Positions 48,263 through 56,999 of a stretch of 64,000 bases of DNA are shown here, piece after piece (the first letter of the stretch is position 1; each line of letters begins with the position of its first letter). Where the stretch lies: positions 124,001 to 188,000 of the forward strand of contig NZ_BMBA01000002.1 in the NCBI RefSeq assembly GCF_017312485.1. The letters are read 5' to 3'. Both the position numbers and the translations under genes were made by a program. A model generated the notes under the pieces. The model searched no databases and was not told where the DNA came from. It worked only from the letters and a program-made list of their open reading frames with translations. Source of the DNA: Clostridium zeae (GTDB taxonomy: Bacteria > Bacillota > Clostridia > Clostridiales > Clostridiaceae).

Positions 48263-48400
48263 ATCGCATTATTTAATTATTTTTCAAGTTTTTTCTGATA
48301 CATTTTCAAAAAATCTGTAACTTTTAGATATTTATAACAGAGCTATATATACTATACATGTTACAAATAAACATAATCCACAAAGTTTTGAGTATTGTTA

Positions 48401-50596
48401 TTATTTTGATTTAAGCTTCCAAACAACACTTTGATAATCTCCAAATAAAAATGGTATTGTAATACCTGAATACATTAATTGATCTCCGCAAAAAACCCCT
48501 TCACATTCACTTACAACATATTCTTTATCAGAATCTAATCCTATAAGTTTGAGTTTCCTTACAGGTGCATCAGCCTCAGCAAGGATTCTAAAATAAGCCA
48601 CCACTGCTTCACTCTTATCCTCTGATACATACATCCAAGCAGTTTCATTTCCCTTACCTTCAAATGGACTTATCAATCTGAACATATCACCAAATTGAAT
48701 CAAAGCTCTTAATTCTTTATACTGCGTTATTTGTTCTTTAACTTCTTCCTTTTCATTCTCTGTGAACTTAGTAAGATCTAACTCATATCCAAAATTACCT
48801 GACATAGCTACATCACCTCTCATCTTGAGAGGTGTATTTCTTCCAACTTGATGGTTCGGAATAGCTGAAACATGAGCACCCATAGTACTAGCAGGATATA
48901 AAATACTAGTTCCATATTGAATTTTCAATCTCTCTACTGCATCTGAATCATCACTAGTCCAAATTTGAGGCATATAATAAAGTATTCCTGGATCAAAACG
49001 ACCACCACCACCTGAACAACCCTCAAAAAGAATATCTGTAAACTCATTAGTTAGCTTATCCATAATCTTATATAAGCCCAAAATATATCGATGCGCAGTT
49101 TCTCTTTGTCTATCTGCTGAAAGAAGTTTTGATCCTACTTCTGTCATGTTTCTGTTCATATCCCACTTTACATAACTTATAGGTGCACTGCTTAACACCT
49201 GCGAAAGAACTTTTATTATATAGTCACAAACATCTTCCCTTGATAAATCTAATATCAATTGAGTTCTTGCAGTAGAACGAGTCCTTTCAGGCACATGTAA
49301 ACACCAATCCGGATGAGCTCTATATAAATCGCTGTCAGGTGAGACCATCTCTGGTTCAAACCATAGTCCAAATTTCATATTTAAATCATTTATTCTATCA
49401 CCTAAATTTTTTAGCCCATCAGGTAATTTATTCTTATCTACTATCCAATCCCCTAACGAGCAATCGTCACTATTTCTTTTTCCAAACCAGCCATCATCCA
49501 GTACAAAAAGTTCAATACCAAGCTTCTTTCCCTCTTTTGCTATATCTGTGAGCTTTTCTCCATCAAAATCAAAATAGGTAGCTTCCCAATTATTTATTAA
49601 TATTGGTCTTGTCTTATCCCTATATCTACCTCTGCATAGTCTTGTCCTATATAGCTTATGATAAGTTCTAGACATTGCACCAAGCCCATCAGATGAATAT
49701 ACCATTACTACCTCAGGTGTTTGAAAATCTTGGTCTGGTTCTAATAACCATGAGAAATCAAATGGATTTATACCTAGTGAAACTCTTGTAGATTTATACA
49801 TATTTATTTCAGCTTGAGCCAAGAAATTGCCACTATACACCAAACTTAACCCATAAGCTTCACCTTTTTCTTCTGTACAATCTTGGCTTATTATTGCAAT
49901 AAATGGATTATGTTCATGACTACTTGATCCTCTTCTACTTTCAATTGTGTGCATACCTGGAGTCAGCTTCTCTCTGATGATATGCCTCTCTCTAGCCCAA
50001 GACCCATTAAGATGTAAGAAATCAAAATCGTCTCTTATAAAATCTACACTCATACTTAATCCGCGTAGGAGTTTTAAATTACTATTTCCTTCATTAACAA
50101 ATCGCGCACTTCTTGTGATAACATTATATTTTTCAAACACAGTATATAATAGATGTACTCTTAAACCAATCAAGCTATCAATCAACACTATCTCCAAAGT
50201 TTCTGCTTCAGCTTCATCTTCAACATAAGTGGCCGGTAAACCATTAAGTTTTGGTTTACCTTTAAAAATCGTATATGATTCATATCTTAAATCAGTTATA
50301 GTTGAACCATTTTCAAGCTGAAGTTGATAAGCAGGAGTACGAAAATCAGTATTTCCGTAAGCTGGGTACTCCTGTGGAAGTGTATCTAGCGAGAATATCT
50401 TGTCTTTAACATCTGGGTTTGCAGAAAAAGAAGTTCTTCCCCTATAAACCAACATCTCTTTTGCATTTACATTTCTGATTTTTTTACCCCAGTATAGATG
50501 AGCAAGATATCCCTCTTTTACAATTTGCATGATATAACTTGTATCTCCTGCTTGTAAGTGAAAAACTTTATTATCTTCATTATATGCAATGCCCAT
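48401..50596 (-). CDS. Alpha-galactosidase, glycoside hydrolase family 36
   Basis: 731 residues, the usual GH36 length, without a signal peptide. An N-terminal beta-sandwich (to about 325) is followed by a TIM barrel with NNWEATYFDF, FVLDDGWFG, the nucleophile aspartate in VKWDMNRN, FEGCSGGGGRFDPG and the acid/base aspartate in IWTSDDSDA. It should hydrolyse imported raffinose-family sugars or melibiose in the cytosol. No sugar transporter or regulator is next to it, so it appears to be a lone gene. ATG at 50596 with AAGGATGG upstream. Confidence 0.95.
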   Translation of the reverse strand: MGIAYNEDNKVFHLQAGDTSYIMQIVKEGYLAHLYWGKKIRNVNAKEMLVYRGRTSFSANPDVKDKIFSLDTLPQEYPAYGNTDFRTPAYQLQLENGSTITDLRYESYTIFKGKPKLNGLPATYVEDEAEAETLEIVLIDSLIGLRVHLLYTVFEKYNVITRSARFVNEGNSNLKLLRGLSMSVDFIRDDFDFLHLNGSWARERHIIREKLTPGMHTIESRRGSSSHEHNPFIAIISQDCTEEKGEAYGLSLVYSGNFLAQAEINMYKSTRVSLGINPFDFSWLLEPDQDFQTPEVVMVYSSDGLGAMSRTYHKLYRTRLCRGRYRDKTRPILINNWEATYFDFDGEKLTDIAKEGKKLGIELFVLDDGWFGKRNSDDCSLGDWIVDKNKLPDGLKNLGDRINDLNMKFGLWFEPEMVSPDSDLYRAHPDWCLHVPERTRSTARTQLILDLSREDVCDYIIKVLSQVLSSAPISYVKWDMNRNMTEVGSKLLSADRQRETAHRYILGLYKIMDKLTNEFTDILFEGCSGGGGRFDPGILYYMPQIWTSDDSDAVERLKIQYGTSILYPASTMGAHVSAIPNHQVGRNTPLKMRGDVAMSGNFGYELDLTKFTENEKEEVKEQITQYKELRALIQFGDMFRLISPFEGKGNETAWMYVSEDKSEAVVAYFRILAEADAPVRKLKLIGLDSDKEYVVSECEGVFCGDQLMYSGITIPFLFGDYQSVVWKLKSK

Positions 50597-50815
50597 AATC
50601 CATCCATCCTTTTATAAAAAACTTAAAAATATATGATTCATCAATACTCTGTTTATCTTAATTTTATGTAATATATTTTACCAAACCGCAATTAAAACGT
50701 ATACAATGAGATATGATGAATTATTTTTATAAATTTATATAAAATTACAGTGCTTTTTCAACCTGATCCATTTCCACATATTGACTATTATGAAAAATCA
50801 ATTAACCTTAATATA

Positions 50816-50910
50816 GATGAACCACTTCCTACTTAAATTTATATTTTCAAATTCTTCTCTCTGAACCCAGAAGAGTTTTGAAAATAGATTACGGATTGAA
50901 GTGTTTCATC
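50816..50910 (+). repeat. 95-nt palindromic element, copy A (ahead of the sigma/serpin operon)
   Basis: Ends are GATGAA-N-CACTTC and GAAGTG-N-TTCATC, forming a 12-bp outer stem with one mismatch. Inside, TTTTCAAA...TTTTGAAAA with TTCTTCT/AGAAGA forms a second long stem. The reverse complement of 54060-54154 is the same length and highly similar. It ends 26 nt before the ECF-type promoter. Could be a MITE-like element or a structured RNA. Confidence 0.8.
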
Positions 50911-50936
50911 CTTATATACAAATTTATTACATTAAC

Positions 50937-50965
50937 TGAAACATTTTGAAGTTGCCAATCGTTTA
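50937..50965 (+). promoter_or_regulatory. ECF-type promoter of the sigma/serpin operon
   Basis: -35 TGAAAC (50937-50942), 17-nt spacer, -10 CGTTTA (50960-50965). This is the TGAAAC...CGT form used by many Firmicute ECF sigma factors and is directly upstream of the sigma gene, which suggests autoregulation. The start of the message would fall at or just before the GGAGGGGGG ribosome binding site. Confidence 0.6.
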
Positions 50966-50987
50966 TATATTGGAGGGGGGTTAAGGT

Positions 50988-51482
50988 ATGTATACTATAT
51001 CCCAATATGATAGTGATTACTTTTACGAAAAAATAGAAACCCATGGAAATACAGTTTATAAAATATGTAGATTATATTTGAGGGAAAATGCAGATATTGA
51101 AGATGTATTTCAAAAAGTATTTTTAAAACTTATTGAAAAGAAACCCTACTTTAAAAACCAAGAACATGAACATGCTTGGTTTATTAAAGTCACTGCAAAT
51201 ACATGCAAAGATTTTTTAAAAAGTTTTTGGAACAAAAATACTGTTTCTATTAATGACCTTGATTATGTTACAGAGGATATTGAGCTTAGCGAAGTATTTG
51301 AGGCTGTATTTAGTTTAGAACCTAAATATAAGATTGTAATTTATATGTATTATTATGAGGGCTATTCTACCTCAGAAATATCTAATATATTAAAAGTTAA
51401 TGAAGCTACAATTCGTACTCGCCTAAAGAGAGCTCGTGAAAAGCTTAAAAACAAATTAGAAAGGGATGAGTTTTATGAGTGA
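50988..51482 (+). CDS. ECF-family RNA polymerase sigma factor
   Basis: 164 residues. Region 2 (about 20-85) includes IEDVFQKVFLKLIEKKP and HAWFIKVTANTCKDFLKSF; region 4 (about 105-160) has YEGYSTSEISNILKVNEATI, the -35-binding helix-turn-helix. No region 3, as expected for the group. The stop overlaps the next gene's start by 8 nt (ATGAGTGA), the usual arrangement of an ECF sigma factor with its anti-sigma factor. An ECF-type promoter precedes it, so it probably drives its own operon. Confidence 0.93.
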   Translation: MYTISQYDSDYFYEKIETHGNTVYKICRLYLRENADIEDVFQKVFLKLIEKKPYFKNQEHEHAWFIKVTANTCKDFLKSFWNKNTVSINDLDYVTEDIELSEVFEAVFSLEPKYKIVIYMYYYEGYSTSEISNILKVNEATIRTRLKRAREKLKNKLERDEFYE

Positions 51483-52863
51483 CAAATTTAAAAAAGATTT
51501 AAACAATATACAACTAAATGATGATTTAAAGAATAAAACAATGGATATGATAAAACAGACATTAGCTAAAGAGCAAACTTCAAGAAATATATTCTCCCCC
51601 AAAAAATCTTTTATTTTTGCTTTTACTTCTTTTATACTAGTGCTACTTATTATAGGCATAACTGTTATTAAGGGACCTTTTAATAATTCAGTAAAAGCAA
51701 AAGATTTAATGCAAGGCATTAGTTCTGAAAATATAACCTTAAAAGAAAACCTTTCTAAAGAGTTTTTAGATTCAACTTCAGAATTTTCCATATCAATGTT
51801 TAAAGAACTTTCAAAAGAAAAAAATGCTGTTTATTCACCTTTATCATTATGTCTTTCCTTAGGTACTATACTCAATGGTTCTGATGGCACCTCAAAGGAT
51901 GAGATTTTAAGAACATTATCTAAGTATGGCGTAAGCGAGGCGGATTTAAATATCTACTATAAAACTTTAACTTCAAGATTAATGAAAAACAGCAAAAATC
52001 CAATATTAAATATATCAAATTCTATATGGTATGATAATGAGCTTAATATAAATAAAGATTTTCTTGAGCTAAATAAGACTTATTACGAAACTAGTGCTTA
52101 CAAACTTGACCTTCAATCAGATAACGCTCCAAATTCCATTAATGCATGGATTAATAAAGTTACAAACAAGAAAATAGATACAATGGTAGATACTATAGAT
52201 AAAAATGCAGTTATGCTCATATTTTCTACTCTTTATTTTAATGATACCTGGAAGTTTCCTTTTACTGAACCCACCCATAAATCAAATTTTACAACAAGTG
52301 ATAATAAAACTATTAATGCAGATTTCATGACTAATGAAATGAATATAAAAAACATTTCAACTGAAACCGAACAAATTATATCACTTCCATACAAAGAAGG
52401 AAATCTATCCTTTATAGCAATGATGCCTAATGATAATATTAACATCCGAGATTATATCGCAAAGCTTGATAAGGATACACTAGCTACTAAAATTAATTCT
52501 TTACAAGTAAGTGATACACATGTTATACTTCCGAAATTCCAAGTTGAATACAAAAAATCACTAAATAAAGATTTATCTTCACTTGGAATAAATACTATAT
52601 TTGATGAGGAAAAAGCTAACCTTTTAAAAATGGGCTCAACAAAAGGCAACATTTTTGTAAAAGATATAGCTCAAAAGACCTACATAAACGTAGGTGAAAA
52701 AGGAACTGAAGCAGCTTCTGCAACCAAAAGTGAAGCGATCTCCAAAGGTATTTCTACAGCCAAAATAATAAACTTCAATCATCCTTTTGTATATCTTATT
52801 ATAGATAATGCTACTAATCTTCCACTATTCATGGGAGTTATGGATGCTCCAAATCAAAAATAA
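51475..52863 (+). CDS. Membrane-anchored serpin with anti-sigma-like cytosolic N-terminus
   Basis: 462 residues. Residues 1-44 are cytosolic and of the form FKKDLNNIQLNDDLKNKTMD, like the N-termini of small Firmicute anti-sigma factors. One membrane helix follows (about 46-66, basic residues before it, so N-in). The rest is an extracellular serpin: VYSPLSLCLSLGTILNG, STLYFNDTWKFPF, and the signature FNHPFVYLIID near the end. The reactive-loop hinge GTEAASAT has the small residues of inhibitory serpins. Counting from its glycine as P15, P1-P1' would be Lys-Gly, suggesting a trypsin-like target. I start at 51475; the ATG three codons earlier sits on the ribosome binding site. A serpin as the outer part of an anti-sigma protein is unusual. 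Confidence 0.88.
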   Translation: MSDKFKKDLNNIQLNDDLKNKTMDMIKQTLAKEQTSRNIFSPKKSFIFAFTSFILVLLIIGITVIKGPFNNSVKAKDLMQGISSENITLKENLSKEFLDSTSEFSISMFKELSKEKNAVYSPLSLCLSLGTILNGSDGTSKDEILRTLSKYGVSEADLNIYYKTLTSRLMKNSKNPILNISNSIWYDNELNINKDFLELNKTYYETSAYKLDLQSDNAPNSINAWINKVTNKKIDTMVDTIDKNAVMLIFSTLYFNDTWKFPFTEPTHKSNFTTSDNKTINADFMTNEMNIKNISTETEQIISLPYKEGNLSFIAMMPNDNINIRDYIAKLDKDTLATKINSLQVSDTHVILPKFQVEYKKSLNKDLSSLGINTIFDEEKANLLKMGSTKGNIFVKDIAQKTYINVGEKGTEAASATKSEAISKGISTAKIINFNHPFVYLIIDNATNLPLFMGVMDAPNQK

Positions 52864-52896
52864 ATCTAACACAATATAAGTTCTTAAATTATCTTT

Positions 52897-52928
52897 AAAG
52901 CTTTCATAAAATATGTGAAAGCTTTTTT
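52897..52928 (+). terminator. Terminator of the sigma/serpin operon
   Basis: AAAGCTTTCA (52897-52906) pairs with TGAAAGCTTT (52916-52925), followed by Ts. Confidence 0.9.
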
Positions 52929-53012
52929 ATTGTAAAGGACCTAAAATTTTTATGGACGTTAAATATATAAATTTCAATAATTTTAGATTTTGGCTATGTT
53001 TAAGAATATTGT

Positions 53013-53402
53013 TTAAATAGCACCTAGATTTTTAAGTTTCTTAACTAAAGGTACATCTGCAGGTGCAAAATTGAATTTATCTATCTCTTTAATAGTAACC
53101 CATCTTATTGAACTATGGACTGAGAGTTTAATCTCACCACTTATAAATTGTGCAAAATATGCAAGAAGTTTTATCTCACCATATGAGTAATCATATATAC
53201 TTTCACCAAAGAAATCACCCACTTCAATATCTATATCAAGTTCCTCTTTTATTTCTCGTTTTAGGCACTGCTCATCTGTCTCACCTATTTCTATCTTGCC
53301 TCCAGGGAATTCCCACATTCCTTCTTCTTTTTCATCTTTTCCTCTTTGGGCTATCAATATCAAATCGTCCTTTATGATAATAGCTGCTGTTACTTCTTTC
53401 AT
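53013..53402 (-). CDS. mutT: MutT-like Nudix hydrolase
   Basis: 129 residues. The Nudix box is complete: GGKIEIGETDEQCLKREIKEEL (G-x5-E-x7-R-E-x2-E-E, spread over 22 residues). N-terminal TAAIIIKDDLILIAQRG and WEFPGG are typical of 8-oxo-dGTP diphosphatases, which clean oxidised nucleotides. ATG at 53402 with AAAGGAAG upstream. Single gene. Related Nudix enzymes with other nucleotide substrates cannot be excluded. Confidence 0.88.
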   Translation of the reverse strand: MKEVTAAIIIKDDLILIAQRGKDEKEEGMWEFPGGKIEIGETDEQCLKREIKEELDIDIEVGDFFGESIYDYSYGEIKLLAYFAQFISGEIKLSVHSSIRWVTIKEIDKFNFAPADVPLVKKLKNLGAI

Positions 53403-53514
53403 ATGGTACTTCCTTTCAAAATTTGGTTTATAAATTCTAATATAATAATTATAATACTTTTAAAACCAGTCATACCAATTATCTAATAATTTTATTTATC
53501 CTTGTCTCATAATA

Positions 53515-53551
53515 AAATCCACCACTATGTATAAAACTTAGCGGTGGATTT
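53515..53551 (-). terminator. Hairpin, probable terminator after the DUF3052 gene
   Basis: AAATCCACCACT pairs with AGCGGTGGATTT (one mismatch). The minus strand continues ATTTTATTAT. Confidence 0.6.
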
Positions 53552-53553
53552 AA

Positions 53554-53652
53554 AGAGTTCCTATATCGAAACTTAATTTATACTTGTACGAAAATCCCGG
53601 CTTCTATGGACTTTCGGGCATATATAAATTATATAGTTGAGTTAGGAACTCT
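53554..53652. repeat. 99-nt nested inverted repeat (candidate structured RNA or mobile palindrome)
   Basis: Three stems lie one inside the other: AGAGTTCCTA/TAGGAACTCT (10 bp, 53554-53563 with 53643-53652), AATTTATA/TATAAATT (8 bp) and CGAAAATCC/GGACTTTCG (9 bp with one G-T) around a CGGCTTCTAT loop. It is in the 3' region of the DUF3052 gene. It matches no riboswitch that I know. Confidence 0.65.
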
Positions 53653-53667
53653 ATATAATTTTGAATT

Positions 53668-54039
53668 CTATATTCTTTTAAACCTCATTGCAGCCCAGGT
53701 TTCATTTAATGCCACACTACTGCAAGCTATAAAACCATGCTCAGGAGTAGTAGCAAAAAGAATATCCCTGTTTATATCATATTTGTTCTTTCTATCAGAC
53801 TTTGGATACGAAATCCATAGAACTCCGACTTCTGATAGGTTTCCTATAGCTTCTTCAATTCTATCGTAATAATCTCGCTTTGAATTCACAAAAAGATGTA
53901 CAAATCCATATTTATCTTTTTTTGAGAAATCAACTACTTCTTGACTAATTGCCATTGTTATATATTCCTCAGGTGCGTAAAGATAAATTCCCGTTGTGCC
54001 TTCCTTCAATCTCATTTTTTTATATACTGTACTTTCCAT
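53668..54039 (-). CDS. DUF3052-like protein
   Basis: 123 residues, cytosolic. The C-terminal half has the family pattern: VGVLWISYPKSDRKNKYDINRD and then SSVALNETWAAMRFKR. The middle has a helix/strand region with KYGFVHLFVNSKRDYYDRI. No catalytic motif is visible and the family's role is unknown to me. I start at 54039 (MESTVYKKMRL; AGGAGAG upstream); the longer frame to 54153 runs through the palindromic repeat and is rejected. Copy B of the 95-nt element forms its leader. Confidence 0.75.
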   Translation of the reverse strand: MESTVYKKMRLKEGTTGIYLYAPEEYITMAISQEVVDFSKKDKYGFVHLFVNSKRDYYDRIEEAIGNLSEVGVLWISYPKSDRKNKYDINRDILFATTPEHGFIACSSVALNETWAAMRFKRI

Positions 54040-54059
54040 AACATTCTCTCCTATGTAAA

Positions 54060-54154
54060 GATGAAACACTTCAATCTCAAATTTATTTTCAAAACCCCTC
54101 TGTATTCTGAGAGGAGAATTTGAAAATATAAGTTTAATTATGAAGTGATTCATC
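54060..54154 (-). repeat. 95-nt palindromic element, copy B (leader of the DUF3052 gene)
   Basis: Same length and ends as copy A, in the opposite orientation on the chromosome but the same orientation relative to the downstream gene. It ends 20 nt before the start codon, just ahead of the ribosome binding site. The inner stem differs from copy A on both sides in a largely compensating way (CTCCTCT/AGAGGGG here, TTCTTCT/AGAAGA there). Confidence 0.8.
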
Positions 54155-54332
54155 TAGATAATCCTATTATAAATTCATAGTACCATATTTGCTTAAATAT
54201 ATAAATTACATTGTTAAGTATACACTTCAATATTACGCAAAAAAATTCCAACAAATATTTTTATATACATATTTTCAATTGTATAAATAAATCTATATTT
54301 ATTTATATTACGACGCTTTAAAATCTCTATAA

Positions 54333-54366
54333 ATAAAAGAGCAGTAAATTTTTTTAATTTACCGCT
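54333..54366 (-). terminator. Terminator of the amino-acid ABC operon
   Basis: AGCAGTAAATT (54340-54350) pairs with AATTTACCGCT (54356-54366). The minus strand continues CTTTTATTT. Confidence 0.85.
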
Positions 54367-54388
54367 ACTTAAAAAAGCTTGAATCTTA

Positions 54389-55123
54389 TTATTTTAATGT
54401 ACGCTTTAAGAACTCTCTAGTACGTTCTTGAGTTGGGTTCTTAAATATTTGCTCTGGAGTTCCTTCTTCTGCTATAACTCCTTTATCCATAAACACTACA
54501 CGATCAGATACTTCTTCTGCAAAGCCCATTTCATGAGTTACTATAAGCATTGTTAGTCCACTTTCAGCAAGCTCCTTCATAACCTTAAGAACTTCTCCTA
54601 CCATTTCTGGATCAAGTGCTGAAGTTGGTTCATCGAATAGCATTACATCTGGTTCCATAGAAAGTGCTCTAGCTATGGCTACACGCTGTCTTTGTCCCCC
54701 AGATAATTGCTTTGGCTTCGCATTTATATATTGCTCCATACCTACAACCTTCAAATACTTTCTTGCAACTTCTTCTGCTTCTGCCTTTGAACGTTTTAGC
54801 ACTTTTACCTGTCCAACAACACAATTACTTAAAACATTATGATTATTAAACAGATTAAAGGATTGGAATACCATACCTAATTTTGTACGGTACGCATAAA
54901 TATCGTGTTTATCATCCAGGATGTTTTCACCTTTATATATAATCTCCCCGCCAGTTGGTTTTTCAAGTAAATTAACACAACGTAGAAGGGTGGACTTTCC
55001 TGATCCTGATGATCCTATTATACATACAACTTCTCCCTTTTTCACTGAAAAGTCTATGTCCTTAAGTACTTCATGAGTTCCAAAAAATTTACTTAAATGT
55101 TTAATATCAATTACATTTTCCAT
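54389..55123 (-). CDS. Amino-acid ABC transporter ATP-binding protein (probably lysine)
   Basis: 244 residues, polar amino-acid (GlnQ/HisP-type) ATPase. Walker [14 protein letters not shown]-loop VFQSFNLF, signature [15 protein letters not shown], Walker [13 protein letters not shown] and the H-loop TLLIV-type strand ([12 protein letters not shown]) are complete. Last gene of a three-gene unit, 17 nt after the permease. The lysine riboswitch at the head of the unit gives the likely substrate. Confidence 0.93.
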   Translation of the reverse strand: MENVIDIKHLSKFFGTHEVLKDIDFSVKKGEVVCIIGSSGSGKSTLLRCVNLLEKPTGGEIIYKGENILDDKHDIYAYRTKLGMVFQSFNLFNNHNVLSNCVVGQVKVLKRSKAEAEEVARKYLKVVGMEQYINAKPKQLSGGQRQRVAIARALSMEPDVMLFDEPTSALDPEMVGEVLKVMKELAESGLTMLIVTHEMGFAEEVSDRVVFMDKGVIAEEGTPEQIFKNPTQERTREFLKRTLK

Positions 55124-55140
55124 ACTATTCCCTCCTTCGT

Positions 55141-55917
55141 TTAATACATATTAACTTCTTTATTTTTTCTAGCTGCATCTTCAGGTGTTTCTACCTGCAT
55201 TTGATTTGCATACATAATGTAGTTATCTGGTCCATCTAATTTTCTTTCAATTAATCTCAATATTCTTGTTACTGTAAAAGTCATTATGAAATAAAGTATA
55301 CACGCAACAAAGAATGATTCAAAATATCTATAGTTATTTCCTGCAACAGATTTTGTTTGGAAATATAATTCTGTTACTGAAATTACGTTAAGCACTGAAG
55401 TATCCTTTATGTTGATCACGAACTCATTACCAGTTGCAGGTAATATATTACGTATAGCTTGTGGTAATATAACATTAGTCATAACTTGAAAATGCTTCAT
55501 ACCTATTGCATCTGCTGCTTCAAATTGTCCTTTATCTATAGAAACAATACCACCACGAATAATTTCTGACATATAAGCACCAGTGTTTATTGATACTATA
55601 AGTATAGCAGCAAAAAGTCTATCCATATTTAAATTAAATGCCATAGCTGTACCATAGTATATTACCATAGCCTGTACAATCATAGGAGTTCCACGGAATA
55701 TTTCAATATAAATAAATAAAAGTGCATTTACTAACTTTAAAAAATATCTTTTAACACCCTTTTCAGGCATTGGCACAGTTCTTATAACTCCTATTAATAA
55801 ACCTATTACAAATCCTATTATAGTACCAGTCAGTGCAACTAACAGTGTAGTTCCAGCTCCTCTAAGGAACATCTGCCAGTTTTCTGAAACAATTTTTACA
55901 ACCCAATCAAAACTCAT
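55141..55917 (-). CDS. Amino-acid ABC transporter permease (probably lysine)
   Basis: 258 residues, HisM/GlnP-type permease with about five membrane helices. The EAA loop that docks the ATPase reads [34 protein letters not shown] is the family's N-terminal signature. A charged 25-residue tail follows the last helix. The long 245-nt gap to the binding-protein gene carries a 10-bp inverted repeat (55940-55949 with 56056-56065). RBS GAAGGAGGA precedes the ATG. Confidence 0.93.
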   Translation of the reverse strand: MSFDWVVKIVSENWQMFLRGAGTTLLVALTGTIIGFVIGLLIGVIRTVPMPEKGVKRYFLKLVNALLFIYIEIFRGTPMIVQAMVIYYGTAMAFNLNMDRLFAAILIVSINTGAYMSEIIRGGIVSIDKGQFEAADAIGMKHFQVMTNVILPQAIRNILPATGNEFVINIKDTSVLNVISVTELYFQTKSVAGNNYRYFESFFVACILYFIMTFTVTRILRLIERKLDGPDNYIMYANQMQVETPEDAARKNKEVNMY

Positions 55918-55939
55918 ATTTTTCCTCCTTCAATAATGA

Positions 55940-56065
55940 AACCGAATGTGGTACAGAGATATACTGCTTCATAATTACATAACACTTTTCAAATCTTTTC
56001 CTCATAACTTAGGAATATTCTAAAAAGTTTAAAAAGAAGCGGCACACCCTTAAATACATTCGGTT
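55940..56065 (-). other. Intercistronic inverted repeat between binding protein and permease genes
   Basis: AACCGAATGT (55940-55949) and its exact inverted copy ACATTCGGTT (56056-56065) enclose about 106 nt. The stem would close a folded domain ending about 20 nt before the permease start. It might protect the upstream message or adjust the ratio of binding protein to permease. Confidence 0.4.
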
Positions 56066-56162
56066 CCTAATAAAAAACTGTTTTTATAACTTTCATTAGT
56101 GATTTTATCAAAGCTACCTTCCAAATCTTATCTTTGGAAAATCTAGTATGTCTGTAACATTA

Positions 56163-56999
56163 CTATTTTGCTGCTGGTTGATTCTTTATAGCTGTATCCA
56201 TTATTGTCTTTCTTTGTTCTTCTGAGATACCTGCTAATGTTTTATTAATCTTTGAAGTTAAATCACTACCCTTTGCAACACCTACAGCTATAGCTGTATC
56301 ATCATCAGATGTATTAAATCCAGTTTTGAATTCTACCATTTTGTACTTTGAATTTGCAGTTTCAGCACTTACACCTTCTGGACGTTCTGAAACATAACCA
56401 TCAATTATACCTGATTCAAGTGCAACTCTCATTGCTGGGAAGTTATCCATAGCTGGTTGTTTTTGAACACCTTGTATTTGATCTATAACTGAATAGTGGA
56501 ATGTATTTAATTGAGCAGTTATTTTTGCTCCTTTGAACTCTTGGATTGATGTAGCATTTTCATACTTACCACCATTTTTAACTACCATAACTAAATTTGA
56601 TTTGTAGTAGTTGTCAGAAAAATCTATAGTCTTTTTACGTTCTGCAGTAGGTGACATACCTGCTATAATCGCATCAATTTTACCTGAAGTTAATGCTGGT
56701 ACAAGACCATCCCATTCTGTTTTTACTACAACTAAGTCCTTACCTAAATCCTTAGCTATCTTTTTAGCTATTTCTATATCGTATCCACCTGCATACTCTG
56801 CGTTTCCATCTATTTTTACTGCTCCATTTGAATCATCTTTTTGAGTCCAGTTAAAAGGTGCATATCCAGCTTCAAGACCTATCTTAAAAGTTCCGTTAGA
56901 AGCTGAGCTCTTGTCAGCATTTGCCTTTGTTCCACAACCTGCTAAAAGCACTGTAGCTGATATTGTAATTGCTATTAATAACGCTAATTTCTTTTTCAT
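56163..56999 (-). CDS. Amino-acid-binding lipoprotein, family 3 (probably lysine)
   Basis: 278 residues. Lipoprotein signal peptide with lipobox LLAGC (cysteine near residue 22). Family 3 solute-binding landmarks: FKIGLEAGYAPFNWTQ, YDIEIAKKIAKDLGKDLV, GLVPALTSGKIDAIIAGMSPTAERKK (spread over the first lobe) and FKTGFNTSDDDTAIAVG. It collects the amino acid outside the cell for the permease/ATPase pair downstream. First gene of the unit, 190 nt behind the riboswitch terminator. RBS AAAAGGGGAT. Sequence alone would also fit other polar amino acids; the riboswitch favours lysine. Confidence 0.93.
   Translation of the reverse strand: MKKKLALLIAITISATVLLAGCGTKANADKSSASNGTFKIGLEAGYAPFNWTQKDDSNGAVKIDGNAEYAGGYDIEIAKKIAKDLGKDLVVVKTEWDGLVPALTSGKIDAIIAGMSPTAERKKTIDFSDNYYKSNLVMVVKNGGKYENATSIQEFKGAKITAQLNTFHYSVIDQIQGVQKQPAMDNFPAMRVALESGIIDGYVSERPEGVSAETANSKYKMVEFKTGFNTSDDDTAIAVGVAKGSDLTSKINKTLAGISEEQRKTIMDTAIKNQPAAK

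Noticed and set aside
50816-50910. Target-site duplication around the 95-nt element.
   Set aside because: The flanks of neither copy show a convincing direct repeat, so transposition cannot be claimed.
53668-54153. Longer N-terminus of the DUF3052 protein.
   Set aside because: The extra 38 codons run through the palindromic element; the internal ATG at 54039 has a good ribosome binding site.
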